A DNA stretch of 64,000 nucleotides from Caryophanon latum (lineage in GTDB: Bacteria; Bacillota; Bacilli; Bacillales_A; Planococcaceae), in NCBI RefSeq assembly GCF_001700325.1, contig NZ_MATO01000015.1, positions 62,001 through 126,000 on the forward strand, read 5' to 3'. Shown here piece by piece: positions 54,873-63,861 of the stretch. How positions within the stretch are numbered: position 1 is the stretch's first letter; the number at the start of each line of letters is the position of its first letter. The notes under the pieces were generated by a model. The model had not been told where the DNA came from. It worked only from the letters and a program-made list of their open reading frames with translations, and made no database searches. The translations under genes were made by a program, and so were the position numbers.

Positions 54873-57273
54873 TTTGCTTCTTCTCCTTTCCTTCACCGAG
54901 ACGTAGCTTAATCATTGCGAAAATGCCAAGCCCTGCAATGGCAAGCACCGCAATTTCAAACAGCGTATCGAAGCCGCGATAGTCGACTAAAATAACGTTG
55001 ACGATATTGCCGCCACCTGCGAGCGAGTACACTGTTTCTTTATAGTATTCCGAAATCGACGTCATCATTTTTTGTGACTGTGCCGCAATCGCAACAATTG
55101 TCACCGTTGCACCAACACCGAATGAAACAGCAAAGCGCGATAATTTGAAGCGCATGCGTTTTTCCGTGCGACTGTTTTTCGGCAAATGATAAAAGCATAG
55201 TAAAAATAGCGCAACTGAAATCGTTTCGATAACGAGCTGCGTTAACGCTAAGTCTGGTGCGTTAAATAAGACGAAGAACATCGCAACACTGTAGCCGACA
55301 ACACCGAGCCCGATGATCGACGTTAAACGCGATTTTGTCACAAGTGCAATGATTGTACCGCATACGAGCACAGCGACAAGTACGATGTCATATACGCGAA
55401 TCGGAGCGACGTTTGACGCATCAAATACGAAGCCACCTTGTGTAAATAGTGTGCCGAGTACGAGCACGACAAAGCTTGCAAGCATATACAATAAATACGT
55501 TTGATTCGAGCCGGTCATATAAAGGCGAGCCAGACGATTCATACCGACGTCACTAAACTGCATCACCGCGTCATACATTTTGTTAAAACCTGCTGGAACG
55601 CGGTCGTACACGTGTTGCCATTTCTTGAGTGTGACAATTAATAGCGTACCGACGGCGAAAATACCGAGCGTCATCCAAAGTTCTTTATTAAAACCGTGCC
55701 AAGCCGAAATATGTATGTCAATTTGTGACACATCGCTATATAAAAACGGCTGAATTGCGAGTACTGCTGGCTTAATGAAGTACGTCGCCACAACGTTTGG
55801 AATGAAGAAAATCGTTACGACAAGCACCGCTAGTACAATAGGAGATACGAGCATAGCGATTGGTGCTTCGTGCGCCTTTTTCGGCAGCTGCTCCGGTTTG
55901 TACTTGCCAAAAAACGTATGCGTCACGAAATACAGACTGTACGCAAATGTAAACACCGACGCTACCCATGCGAGAATAGGGAATAGCACGCCGAACGTAT
56001 CAAAGCTAAATAAGCCGAACTCTTTAATCGAAAGCATTGCTGTTAAAAACATTTCTTTACTTAAGAAGCCGTTAAAGAGCGGTACACCGGCCATCGACAA
56101 GCTGCCGATCATCGCAACTGTAAAGCTAATTGGCATTAAGCTCATTAAACCGCCGAGCTTTTGTATGTCGCGCGTGCCGGTTTCATGATCGATAATGCCG
56201 ACAATCATAAATAAGCTACCTTTAAACGTCGCGTGGTTAATGAGATGGAAAATTGCCGCGAACGCTGCGTATTTAAATACGGTTTCTACTGCGCCGTCTA
56301 CGTGATAGCTCATCGCCCCTGCCCCGAGCAGCGCCATAATAAGACCGAGCTGACTAACGGTAGAGAACGCTAAAATGCCTTTTAAGTCCGTTTGCTTGAG
56401 CGCAAAGAACGAACACCAAGCGAGCGTAAATAGTCCTGTGCCAGTTACGAGCCAAATCCAAAGCTCGCTCACCGCAAAAATTGGCGTGAAGCGGGCAACT
56501 AAATAAATGCCGGCTTTTACCATCGTAGCCGAGTGTAAGTACGCACTGACCGGTGTCGGTGCTTCCATCGCATCTGGCAACCAAATGTAAAACGGTCCTT
56601 GTGCCGATTTCGTGAATGCCCCGAATAAGATGAGGACGAGCGCCCACGTGAAGTAGTCGTGCTGTGCAAGCTGTGGTGCTTGTGCGATGAGCTCACGAAT
56701 TGAATACGTATCGCCCATCATGCTAAGTAGCACGAAGCCTCCGAGCATAAGCAGTCCACCGAACACCGTAATCATCATCGATTTCAATGCCCCAAAGCGT
56801 GATGCATCGCGGTTAAACCAGTAAGCGATGAGCAGGAATGAGGAAATCGATGTCAGTTCCCAAAATAAATAAAGCGTAATGACGTTGTCTGATTGTACGA
56901 CACCGAGCATCGCACTCATGAAAAGTAATAAATATACATAGAAGTTATGCAATTGCTCTTTCGATTTATCTAAATAAAAGATAGAATAAAGAACAACGAG
57001 GGAGCCGATTCCTGTAATTAATAAAGAAAACAGCAAACTCAGCCCATCTATGTACGATATAAAGGATAGCTGCAACGATTGTACCCAATGAAATGTACTT
57101 GAAAAAATGTCACCATTTGCGACGCGTTGTATGAAGCTTGCATAAAAGAAGAACAGTGACAGAGGGATTAGTAGCACAAACCAACCTGTATGCAGCTGCT
57201 TTACCTTTTTGAATAACAACGGCACAAAGAGCGCTGCGAGTATTGGGAGAAAGATTGCTACAATGAGATTCAT
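54859..57273 (-). CDS. mrpA: MrpA: Na+/H+ antiporter subunit A (complex I ND5/NuoL-like)
   Basis: 804 residues from ATG 57273 (AAGGAGG; 24 upstream in-frame codons are not needed). The antiporter core contains LFLFWELTSISSFLLIAYWF with the key Glu, and KSAQGPFYIWLPDAMEAPTPVSAYLHSATMVKAGIY with the channel Lys and His. The C-terminal part is the MrpA-specific extension (VDYRGFDTLFEIAVLAIAG). It is first in the operon. A TATAAT-like -10 lies about 45 bases upstream. Confidence 0.96.
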   Translation of the reverse strand: MNLIVAIFLPILAALFVPLLFKKVKQLHTGWFVLLIPLSLFFFYASFIQRVANGDIFSSTFHWVQSLQLSFISYIDGLSLLFSLLITGIGSLVVLYSIFYLDKSKEQLHNFYVYLLLFMSAMLGVVQSDNVITLYLFWELTSISSFLLIAYWFNRDASRFGALKSMMITVFGGLLMLGGFVLLSMMGDTYSIRELIAQAPQLAQHDYFTWALVLILFGAFTKSAQGPFYIWLPDAMEAPTPVSAYLHSATMVKAGIYLVARFTPIFAVSELWIWLVTGTGLFTLAWCSFFALKQTDLKGILAFSTVSQLGLIMALLGAGAMSYHVDGAVETVFKYAAFAAIFHLINHATFKGSLFMIVGIIDHETGTRDIQKLGGLMSLMPISFTVAMIGSLSMAGVPLFNGFLSKEMFLTAMLSIKEFGLFSFDTFGVLFPILAWVASVFTFAYSLYFVTHTFFGKYKPEQLPKKAHEAPIAMLVSPIVLAVLVVTIFFIPNVVATYFIKPAVLAIQPFLYSDVSQIDIHISAWHGFNKELWMTLGIFAVGTLLIVTLKKWQHVYDRVPAGFNKMYDAVMQFSDVGMNRLARLYMTGSNQTYLLYMLASFVVLVLGTLFTQGGFVFDASNVAPIRVYDIVLVAVLVCGTIIALVTKSRLTSIIGLGVVGYSVAMFFVLFNAPDLALTQLVIETISVALFLLCFYHLPKNSRTEKRMRFKLSRFAVSFGVGATVTIVAIAAQSQKMMTSISEYYKETVYSLAGGGNIVNVILVDYRGFDTLFEIAVLAIAGLGIFAMIKLRLGEGKEKKQIENK

Positions 57274-57315
57274 AGAAATCCTCCTTTCGAATGAATATTT
57301 GTTGTGATGCTCTGT

Positions 57316-57321
57316 AATTAT
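57316..57321 (-). promoter_or_regulatory. Candidate -10 box of the mrp operon
   Basis: On the minus strand TATAAT is perfect. It is preceded by TACGC and a weak -35 (TGCACC at a 16-base gap). It lies about 45 bases before mrpA. The divergent yufK gene starts 120 bases away on the other strand. Confidence 0.4.
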
Positions 57322-57437
57322 AGCGTATTTCCATTTGAGGTGCATAAGATTGTATAAAGGGGCGATGCGACAACAAAAGCATTTTACTAATTATTATAAA
57401 TAGGAAAGAAGACGAAAAAAAACGAGGAAAAATTTTA

Positions 57438-57998
57438 ATGAAAAATCCATATTTGTACGGCTATTTACCGCTTATTTCGGTAGTTTTATTTAGTTTAACG
57501 TTTGGCGTTTACGCTGTGACAGAATCGATCAAGCTGTTTAAAGTAATCGGCGTTTACAGCGGAATGTCGCAATTTATGTCTGATATTGAGATTCGAATTT
57601 TGCTATTAATTGTATTTATGCTTTGTTTCTTTATGCTTTTTTCTGCATTAAAATTAGTTGGCGAGACGATTCACGAGCTCGGCATGCTATTTTTCGCAAA
57701 GGAGCTACAAGTCGAAACGTACAGTAACGCAAAGTCTGCGTCGACGATCGTGTTTTTCGGGGCGATTGCGTCAGCGTTCGGTATGAGCTCGTTAATGTTA
57801 CTAGCGCTCATTTTTGCTGCGACGATGATCGTATACTTCATGTTTGTCGTCTACAAAATGAGCGATGCGATGTCAACGTCGGGGTTAGTCGGCTTAATTA
57901 TGTTTGAGGTGCTCATTTGGGCTGCGTCGCTCGTCGGTATTGGCTACGTGATTGTTCGCTTGTACAATACGTTATTGTCGAGCTTGCCGATTAGTTAA
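57438..57998 (+). CDS. yufK: YufK-family membrane protein (DUF5366)
   Basis: 186 residues with five or six membrane segments, MKNPYLYGYLPLISVVLFSL, and the family-like stretches YSGMSQFMSDIEIRILLLI and YSNAKSASTIVFFGAIASAF. Length matches B. subtilis YufK (about 185). Function unknown. It is divergent from the mrp operon; the genes around mrp in B. subtilis include yufK and pbpD, as here. The ribosome site is only moderate. Confidence 0.82.
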   Translation: MKNPYLYGYLPLISVVLFSLTFGVYAVTESIKLFKVIGVYSGMSQFMSDIEIRILLLIVFMLCFFMLFSALKLVGETIHELGMLFFAKELQVETYSNAKSASTIVFFGAIASAFGMSSLMLLALIFAATMIVYFMFVVYKMSDAMSTSGLVGLIMFEVLIWAASLVGIGYVIVRLYNTLLSSLPIS

Positions 57999-58041
57999 TA
58001 CATAGTCACGTGATGGCGACATAAAACGCATCTACATAGAC

Positions 58042-58195
58042 GGTGAATGTATTTTAGCATTTTGTTAGTCGGCTCTCCACATCGAGGCAGGCTTTCCGCG
58101 GGCGTGGCTCGAGCCTGTAGTCTCTCGCTCACGCTTTTCCCGCTGGAGTCCGCCTCTTGTTTCGAGCCTCGTTCGTATTCTAAATTTCAATCACC
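58042..58195. repeat. Structured long-hairpin repeat, type A short form, inverted
   Basis: Read on the minus strand, it has the type A core arms. Its outer arms are especially long: GGTGAATGTATTTTAGCAT on the plus-left side pairs imperfectly with TAAATTTCAATCACC at the right, and GGCTC with GAGCC. The apical ACTACAGG region is present in reverse. It separates yufK from the lipoprotein gene. Confidence 0.88.
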
Positions 58196-58209
58196 TTGTA
58201 TATACATAT

Positions 58210-58257
58210 AAAAGAGCGAGTGAAAAATCAACATTGATTTTTCACTCGCTCTTTTTA
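58210..58257 (-). terminator. Terminator of the lipoprotein gene
   Basis: AAAGAGCGAGTGAAAAATCA pairs perfectly with TGATTTTTCACTCGCTCTTT over CACAT-like loop bases, with T tract on the minus strand. Confidence 0.92.
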
Positions 58258-58260
58258 TCG

Positions 58261-59085
58261 TTATTGAACGTCCGTCATATCCACTGCGCTGTCAATAATG
58301 TTTTGTGGAATATCAATCGACTGTAAATGGTTGAACTCTGTATAGGTAATGTTTGAGTTCGTATCCATTTCCATCGTTTCACCTTCGACTTCCATCGTCA
58401 TGAAGAAGTCCATGATGACGTTCGTTAAATCATACGTTTCTTTATCAATCGTAAGTTTGTACAAGCCATCGCTTACTTGAATAGATTCGAGTGCGGCGTT
58501 GTCAGCTTCTGTGCCGCTATCACCTAGTGCACCGGCAGCTTGCTCTTTTACAAGCGAGTTGAATTTCTCATCGTCTAAGTTCAGTGTCAGCACGTAGCTT
58601 GCATCGGTTTCTTCCATCGTAAAGTCCTCTACAAATTGTTGTAATTGCTCTAGTTGTGCTGTTTGGTCAATTTGAACATCGGTATTGTTCATGATCGTAT
58701 CAAATTGTTCGCTCGGCAGCTTCATCCATGTATTTGAAGTCGTGTCTTCTAGGTACATGCCATCCGTTTCATTGATGTACATGTTCACTGGTAACTCCAT
58801 CGGCTCACCCATGAAATCTGTTGAAACGTTCACATCCATCGCCATAGCAATCGGGTCGAACACCGCATCAACTGTTCCTTTTGTTAACGTAACAATTTCG
58901 CCTGTTTCCCCATCCATCGAAACTGTCATCGTTTGTGATACATCCATAGTGGCGGATGCACTCGTCAATTCCTTTTGTCGTTCCATCGTGTTGTCGAAAA
59001 TTTGTTGTGCTGTTTGTGTGTCACTACAGCCTGCGAGCGTGAAAGCCATTGCAACAGCTGCTGTGAGTTGAAAAAAATTTTTCAT
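58261..59085 (-). CDS. Lipoprotein, DUF6612-like
   Basis: 274 residues. A signal peptide ends in the lipobox TLAGCSD. The mature part has the LolA/LppX-like beta pattern of DUF6612 proteins (SATMDVSQTMTVSMDGETGE, VNMYINETDGMYLED, SNTWMKLPSEQFDTIM, YKLTIDKETYDLTNVIMDF). Such proteins probably bind lipids or sense the envelope, but no activity is established. It stands alone with its own terminator, downstream of pbpD. Confidence 0.82.
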   Translation of the reverse strand: MKNFFQLTAAVAMAFTLAGCSDTQTAQQIFDNTMERQKELTSASATMDVSQTMTVSMDGETGEIVTLTKGTVDAVFDPIAMAMDVNVSTDFMGEPMELPVNMYINETDGMYLEDTTSNTWMKLPSEQFDTIMNNTDVQIDQTAQLEQLQQFVEDFTMEETDASYVLTLNLDDEKFNSLVKEQAAGALGDSGTEADNAALESIQVSDGLYKLTIDKETYDLTNVIMDFFMTMEVEGETMEMDTNSNITYTEFNHLQSIDIPQNIIDSAVDMTDVQ

Positions 59086-59134
59086 TCATACAATCCCCTT
59101 TGTAATGAAGTTGTACGCGTCTTTTAGCGTGCAT

Positions 59135-59167
59135 GAAAAAACGAGTACAACTATATTGTACCCGTTT
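59135..59167 (-). terminator. Terminator after the pbpD-like gene
   Basis: On the minus strand ACGGGTACAA pairs with TTGTACTCGT, followed by TTTTT. It starts at the stop codon of the PBP gene. Confidence 0.85.
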
Positions 59168-61016
59168 AGTTTATTAAGATGTTAAATAACTGGTGATGAA
59201 TTTTGCTCTTCTCGATTCGCTGCATGCTCGCTGGTTTGTCGTAACCGATCCAAATTGAAGCGGAATAGTTCGTGCTTAAGCCTGCAAGCCAGTAGTCGTT
59301 CCAATTGTTTGTCGTGCCGGTTTTTACACCGATATAGCCGTCTGTTGCATATGCGCCTTCACCTGTACCGTTTACGACGACGTCTGCTAGCATCGAACGG
59401 ATTTGACTTGCTGTATGTGGCGACCAAATTTGCTGCTTTTGCTGCGGCCATTCATATAGCATGTCGCCATCTTTATTTTTCACCGAGCGAATCGCATGGG
59501 CGCGCACGTAGGAGCCGTCCGAGAAGCTTGCGTATGCATCTGCCATTTCAAGCGGTGTGACACCGTACGTTAAGCCACCGAGTGAAGCGGCGTAGTTTTC
59601 ATCTTCTTCCACGAGTGATTGGAAGTTGAATTGATGTAAGTAGTTAAACGCTGTATCGACGCCGATGTTGTAGAAAAGACGAAGTGCTGCTGTGTTGTAG
59701 CTCCAGCGAAACGCATTTTTCATCGACGTGTTGCCGTACACTTCGCCGCCGTAGTTGTCTGGGCAAAATGTGCCGACGCAAATTGGCTTCGCGCTAATCG
59801 TTTGGTTCGCATATGCACCGGTTTCTTGAATGTACGGTGCGTATACCGCGAGCGGCTTAAACGCCGAGCCTGGCTGACGTACTGCTTGATATGCGCGGTT
59901 AAAGTCGTACTTTTTATAATTTTTGCCGCCGTATAAGCTGACGATTTCGCGTTTGACGTTATCGACGAGCACACCAGCACCTTGTAAGTCACCGTGGCGT
60001 GCAAGCACCGCGTCCATTTTTGCTACGTCTTGTGCATGGCGAGCTTGGTCGAGCGCTGTATGTATGATGACGCCCGATTGCAGCAGTTCTGTAACGCGTG
60101 CATCAAGCTTTTGCTCCACTTCTTTTTTCGCATCACCTTGTGCGCTATCTAGCTGTTTATCGAAGCCTTCTGTTTCGGCAACGAGCCATTTAAACTCCTC
60201 AAGCACGTACGTCGCATACATCGGGTGTTGCTGCGTTTTTTCTTTGACGTTTAATGCAATCGTCTCCGCTTTAATTGCTTCTGCTTCAGCCGCTGTAATA
60301 ATTTCCGTACGCACTAAGCCGTCTAACAATAACTCTTGGCGCTTTTTCGTCGCGTCAAAGTTTTTGAGCGGATTGTACATCGTCGGGTTGTTTGGAATAG
60401 CTGCGATAAATGCCATTTCTGCTTTTGTCAGCTGCGGTAAATCTTTTTGGAAGTAATATTTCGCCGCACCGCCAACACCGTACACTAAGTTGCTAAAGTA
60501 CATTTCGTTTAAATACATTTGTAAAATTTCGTCTTTTTCATGCATTTTTTCAAGCTCGTATGCATAAAACAGTTCGGTAATTTTACGCTCGTATGATTTT
60601 TCCGTCGTTAAGTAGCGCATACGTACGAGCTGCTGTGTAATCGTACTACCGCCTTGCTGTACGTCGCTGCTTTGTGCGTTCGTTAAAAAGGCACGCGTAA
60701 TAGCGCTGACGTCAAAGCCGACGTGATTGTAAAATTCTTCGTCCTCATTCATTAAAAATAGTTGCTGCATGAAAAAAGGAATGTCGTCGAGTGCATACGG
60801 TTCATAAAAATTGACGTATTCCTCACTAAAGACGGTGCCATCGCGGTCTGTCATGACGACAGGTAGCGGTGTTTCGACTTCAGGCATGACGATTTTATCT
60901 TCGATTGATGCTTGCTGAGCGCCGGCAAACTGCACTTCTTTAAACAGCATCGTTCCAATAACTAATAAGCCTGGAATCGCAAGTATAATCATTAAAAATC
61001 CAAAGCTGTTGCGCAT
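59166..61016 (-). CDS. pbpD: Class A penicillin-binding protein (PbpD/PBP4-like)
   Basis: 616 residues from ATG 61016 with GGAGG. One N-terminal membrane anchor. The GT51 transglycosylase has MNEDEEFYNHVGFDV, GGSTITQQLVRMRYL, LNEMYFSNLVYGVGGAA and AFIAAIPNNP. The transpeptidase has the active-site Ser in RQPGSAFKPLAVYAP (SxxK), then SYNTAALRL (SxN) and VKTGTTNNWNDYW (KTG). YGGKNYKKYDFNRAYQAVRQPG is almost identical in B. subtilis PBP4. It polymerises and cross-links peptidoglycan outside the membrane. Confidence 0.94.
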   Translation of the reverse strand: MRNSFGFLMIILAIPGLLVIGTMLFKEVQFAGAQQASIEDKIVMPEVETPLPVVMTDRDGTVFSEEYVNFYEPYALDDIPFFMQQLFLMNEDEEFYNHVGFDVSAITRAFLTNAQSSDVQQGGSTITQQLVRMRYLTTEKSYERKITELFYAYELEKMHEKDEILQMYLNEMYFSNLVYGVGGAAKYYFQKDLPQLTKAEMAFIAAIPNNPTMYNPLKNFDATKKRQELLLDGLVRTEIITAAEAEAIKAETIALNVKEKTQQHPMYATYVLEEFKWLVAETEGFDKQLDSAQGDAKKEVEQKLDARVTELLQSGVIIHTALDQARHAQDVAKMDAVLARHGDLQGAGVLVDNVKREIVSLYGGKNYKKYDFNRAYQAVRQPGSAFKPLAVYAPYIQETGAYANQTISAKPICVGTFCPDNYGGEVYGNTSMKNAFRWSYNTAALRLFYNIGVDTAFNYLHQFNFQSLVEEDENYAASLGGLTYGVTPLEMADAYASFSDGSYVRAHAIRSVKNKDGDMLYEWPQQKQQIWSPHTASQIRSMLADVVVNGTGEGAYATDGYIGVKTGTTNNWNDYWLAGLSTNYSASIWIGYDKPASMQRIEKSKIHHQLFNILIN

Positions 61017-61246
61017 AAAAATCCTCCATATAAATGTCTCTATGTAACAACAATAGCATATTTCCATTTAGAAAATAGCGGCTATTTGCAAATTCGTATG
61101 ATTTCGTGCATAGTATATCGTCGCATGCTGCGGTACATTTGTACAAAATTGCATCGTATAGACTGAAAAAGTAAAAGGAGTATGGTAAACTAAAGCAGAC
61201 AGGGCAATTCGCTCTACATATTAAGCATTTCGAAGGAGAGACAACT

Positions 61247-61834
61247 ATGTTTCCACAATTAACGACAGAAGTATTAGCTGGCGAAAAGCTAGTTGAAATG
61301 AAAACATCAATGGGTACGTTAAAAATTAAATTATTCCCAGAGCACGCACCAAAAACAGTTGAGAACTTTTTAGGTCATGCCGAGTCTGGTTATTATGAAG
61401 GCATCATTTTCCACCGCGTTATTGAAGATTTCATGATCCAAGGTGGCGACCCAACTGGTACAGGTATGGGCGGCGAATCAATTTGGGGTACAACGTTCGA
61501 AGACGAGTGCGTACCTGAATTAATGAACTTACGCGGCGCATTATCAATGGCAAACGCTGGTCCTGGCACAAACGGTTCTCAGTTCTTTATCGTGCAAGCG
61601 AAAAAAGTACAAGTGCCAATGTTAAAGCAAATGGAAGTTCGCGGCTGGGAAAAAGAAGCAGTTGATGCATATAAGAAAAACGGTGGTACACCATGGTTAG
61701 ACGGTAAGCATACTGTATTCGGTCAAGTAATCGAAGGCATGGATGTAATCGATGCAATCGCAGTAGTAGAAAAAGGCTTCCAAGATAAGCCGAAAGAAGA
61801 CATCGTAATCGAGAAAATTACAGTATTACAATAA
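61247..61834 (+). CDS. ppiB: Cyclophilin-type peptidyl-prolyl cis-trans isomerase
   Basis: 195 residues, [20 protein letters not shown]. Active-site segments are [39 protein letters not shown] and [16 protein letters not shown]. There is an insertion of about 40 residues ([15 protein letters not shown]...) between the second and third motifs, so it is longer than B. subtilis PpiB (143). The inserted type is known in Firmicutes. Cytosolic, no signal peptide. A type A long repeat follows. Confidence 0.92.
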   Translation: MFPQLTTEVLAGEKLVEMKTSMGTLKIKLFPEHAPKTVENFLGHAESGYYEGIIFHRVIEDFMIQGGDPTGTGMGGESIWGTTFEDECVPELMNLRGALSMANAGPGTNGSQFFIVQAKKVQVPMLKQMEVRGWEKEAVDAYKKNGGTPWLDGKHTVFGQVIEGMDVIDAIAVVEKGFQDKPKEDIVIEKITVLQ

Positions 61835-61873
61835 TCAACATGCCTCATTGGAAAATGGGGGTCGCGATAAATA

Positions 61874-62063
61874 ATTGCTCGGAGCAAGAGGCGGACTCCA
61901 GCGGGAAAAGCTCGTGCCTCAAGACCCCGCAGACGCGAAGTATGAGTGTCGAGGAGGCTTGAGGAAGGTGATAAACGCCACGTCCATGTGGCATCACCTT
62001 CATGACAAACATCGTGTTCGCCTCCGCGCCCGCGGAAAGCCTGCCTCGAAAGCGAAGAGCAAT
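61874..62063. repeat. Structured long-hairpin repeat, type A long form
   Basis: ATTGCTC (61874) pairs with GAGCAAT (62057). The core arms are as in other type A copies. The internal module (CTCAAG/CTTGAG and the AAGGTGAT/ATCACCTT hairpin enclosing GCCACGT/ATGTGGC) is nearly identical to that at 13550-13738, with compensating changes GGTGAT/ATCACC here against GGTGGT/ACCACC there. The open frame across it is not a gene. Confidence 0.92.
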
Positions 62064-62106
62064 AGAAATGAACGAAGACTAATCTAATATGTAAGGTTGT
62101 GAGCGC

Positions 62107-62325
62107 GTGAATACATTTTTAATGCAATGGATGTTTTTGTATTTCCCAGAGGACAAGACAGAATACGTACCAGCAGTGTTAGAGTTTCTCGTATTTTTCG
62201 TCTTATGTATTATTGTGTTTACCGTATTTGTTCGCATTTCGCGAAAGCAGGAACAGCGAACGAAGGCGTTAGAGGAACAAATTTTACAACAGCGTCAAGC
62301 GCAGCAAGTTACATCGACAGATTGA
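62107..62325 (+). CDS. Small single-span membrane protein
   Basis: 72 residues with a GTG start after AAGGTTGTGAG. One membrane segment (VPAVLEFLVFFVLCIIVFTV) is followed by a basic, then Gln-rich cytosolic tail (ISRKQEQRTKALEEQILQQR) likely to be helical or coiled. No family is recognised. It lies after a repeat and before a terminator shared with the convergent patB gene. Confidence 0.65.
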   Translation: MNTFLMQWMFLYFPEDKTEYVPAVLEFLVFFVLCIIVFTVFVRISRKQEQRTKALEEQILQQRQAQQVTSTD

Positions 62326-62367
62326 AAAAAGTGGTAGAAGGCGACATGCCCTCTACCACTTTTTTTA
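62326..62367. terminator. Bidirectional terminator between small membrane gene and patB
   Basis: AAAAAGTGGTAGAAGGC pairs with GCCCTCTACCACTTTTT with one mismatch. Confidence 0.9.
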
Positions 62368-63525
62368 TGCGTTAAATGCCGTTTTCATACGCTTCACAGC
62401 TTCTTCAATGACCGCAAACGGCGAGGCGATGTTCATGCGGAAAAAGCCTGCACCCGTTTCGCCAAACTTCGTGCCCGGGTAAATGATGACGCCAGCTTCT
62501 TTAAAGCGCTTCATTAACGTTGCATCGTCAAGCGCACAATCGCGCACGTCCATCCAAATTAAATACGACGCTTGTGGCTTCCAAACCCGCACACCATCAA
62601 TTTGTTCAAGCTGCTCCTTCACGTAGTCGATGTTCGTTTGTAAATATGCCATGAGCTCGTTTAACCAAGGCTCACCTTTTGTGTACGCCGCTTCTGCTGC
62701 CGTCATCGCAAAAACGTGTGGACCGAACTGCGCCATGCGAGCACCAGCATCTTTTAACGTTTTGCGAAGTGCGTCGTTTGCCGTTACACTCATCGCAATT
62801 TGTACGCCAGCTAAGTTGAACGTTTTTGTCGGTGCGATTAACGCGACAACGCGATCCTCTTTTTCCGTTAGCGACATGACTGGCACGTGCTCAAATGGGG
62901 AGAACAATAAGTCCGCGTGAATTTCATCGCTAATAAGCAACACATTATGCTTTTTGCAAAGGGCGACAATTGTTTCGACCGTCGCTTGATCCCATACAGT
63001 ACCACCAGGGTTGTGCGGGTGACAGAAAATGTACGCCGCTGCGTGTTGAAGCTCGCTTTCTAACGCATCAAAATCGTAAGCGAAGTAGCCGTCCGCATTC
63101 GTTAACGGGCATTCAATGACGTGGCGCTTTAATTTTGTTGGCACGTCTTTAAATGGATAATAAGCAGGTGTCGAAATGACGATGTTGTCGCCTTCGTTCG
63201 TTAATTCTTCAATGACTAATGCAAGGGCAGGGACGACGCCTTGATGGAACTGAATATGCTCCTTTTCAATCGTCCAGCCGTATCGTTGTTGCCAATGAAT
63301 CATTGCATCGTACAATGAATCCGGCACGCGCGAGTAGCCGAAAATCGGGTGTTGCATGCGCTCTTGCCACGCTTCTACAATGACAGGTGCAAGCGGGAAG
63401 TCCATGTCGGCTACCCACATCGGAATGACGTCCTCTTCAGGAGAGACGTTGAATAAATCATGGAGTGCATCCCATTTTAATGAAGCGGTCGGGCGGCGGT
63501 CATATTGTGTATCGAATTGAGACAT
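62365..63525 (-). CDS. patB: PatB/MalY-type PLP enzyme, cystathionine beta-lyase
   Basis: 386 residues from ATG 63525; an ATG nine bases upstream is too near the AAAGG site. Fold type I aminotransferase-like protein: WVADMDFPLAPVIVEAW, FCHPHNPGGTVWD, LLISDEIHADLLF, and the PLP Lys in ALIAPTKTFNLAG. PatB-type enzymes cleave cystathionine to homocysteine, pyruvate and ammonia. It is next to yugE as in B. subtilis. It ties to methionine supply together with metNPQ. Confidence 0.93.
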   Translation of the reverse strand: MSQFDTQYDRRPTASLKWDALHDLFNVSPEEDVIPMWVADMDFPLAPVIVEAWQERMQHPIFGYSRVPDSLYDAMIHWQQRYGWTIEKEHIQFHQGVVPALALVIEELTNEGDNIVISTPAYYPFKDVPTKLKRHVIECPLTNADGYFAYDFDALESELQHAAAYIFCHPHNPGGTVWDQATVETIVALCKKHNVLLISDEIHADLLFSPFEHVPVMSLTEKEDRVVALIAPTKTFNLAGVQIAMSVTANDALRKTLKDAGARMAQFGPHVFAMTAAEAAYTKGEPWLNELMAYLQTNIDYVKEQLEQIDGVRVWKPQASYLIWMDVRDCALDDATLMKRFKEAGVIIYPGTKFGETGAGFFRMNIASPFAVIEEAVKRMKTAFNA

Positions 63526-63600
63526 ATGTTGAAACATCCTTTCTTTTTCCAAAGTTCATTGTTATGATAACAACTATAGTATAACGAATAAGGTGATATT

Positions 63601-63861
63601 ATGGAAAACATCGACATGAATGAACAAGCGGTCGCAACACTTGCGGCATGGGATCCATTCAACATCGGGAATGATAACTACGACACCGAAACAGCAGATG
63701 TCGTAGCGGCATTGCAAAGCATCGACGATCCATCAGAGCTAGCGAAAGTGATTCAAACGGTGTACGAGTTTTCATTTGAGGAATGGATTCCGCTAGAGAA
63801 GTGCGTGGACATTTCGTACAAGCTGCTAGCGATTAAGTTTAAGGCGAAGTGTATTATTTAA
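63601..63861 (+). CDS. yugE: YugE-family protein (DUF1871)
   Basis: 86 residues, MENIDMNEQAVATLAAWDPF, then NIGNDNYDTETADVVAALQ and a C-terminal IQTVYEFSFEEWIPLEKCVDI: the DUF1871 pattern, and the length of B. subtilis YugE. It is a small acidic helical protein, function unknown. It is divergent from patB over a 75-base gap. Confidence 0.85.
   Translation: MENIDMNEQAVATLAAWDPFNIGNDNYDTETADVVAALQSIDDPSELAKVIQTVYEFSFEEWIPLEKCVDISYKLLAIKFKAKCII

Noticed and set aside
61875-62087. Open frame across the long repeat copy
   Set aside because: It lies wholly inside the structured repeat and has no ribosome site; equivalent frames at 13516-13737, 2215-2418 and 30350-30553 are likewise repeat by-products.
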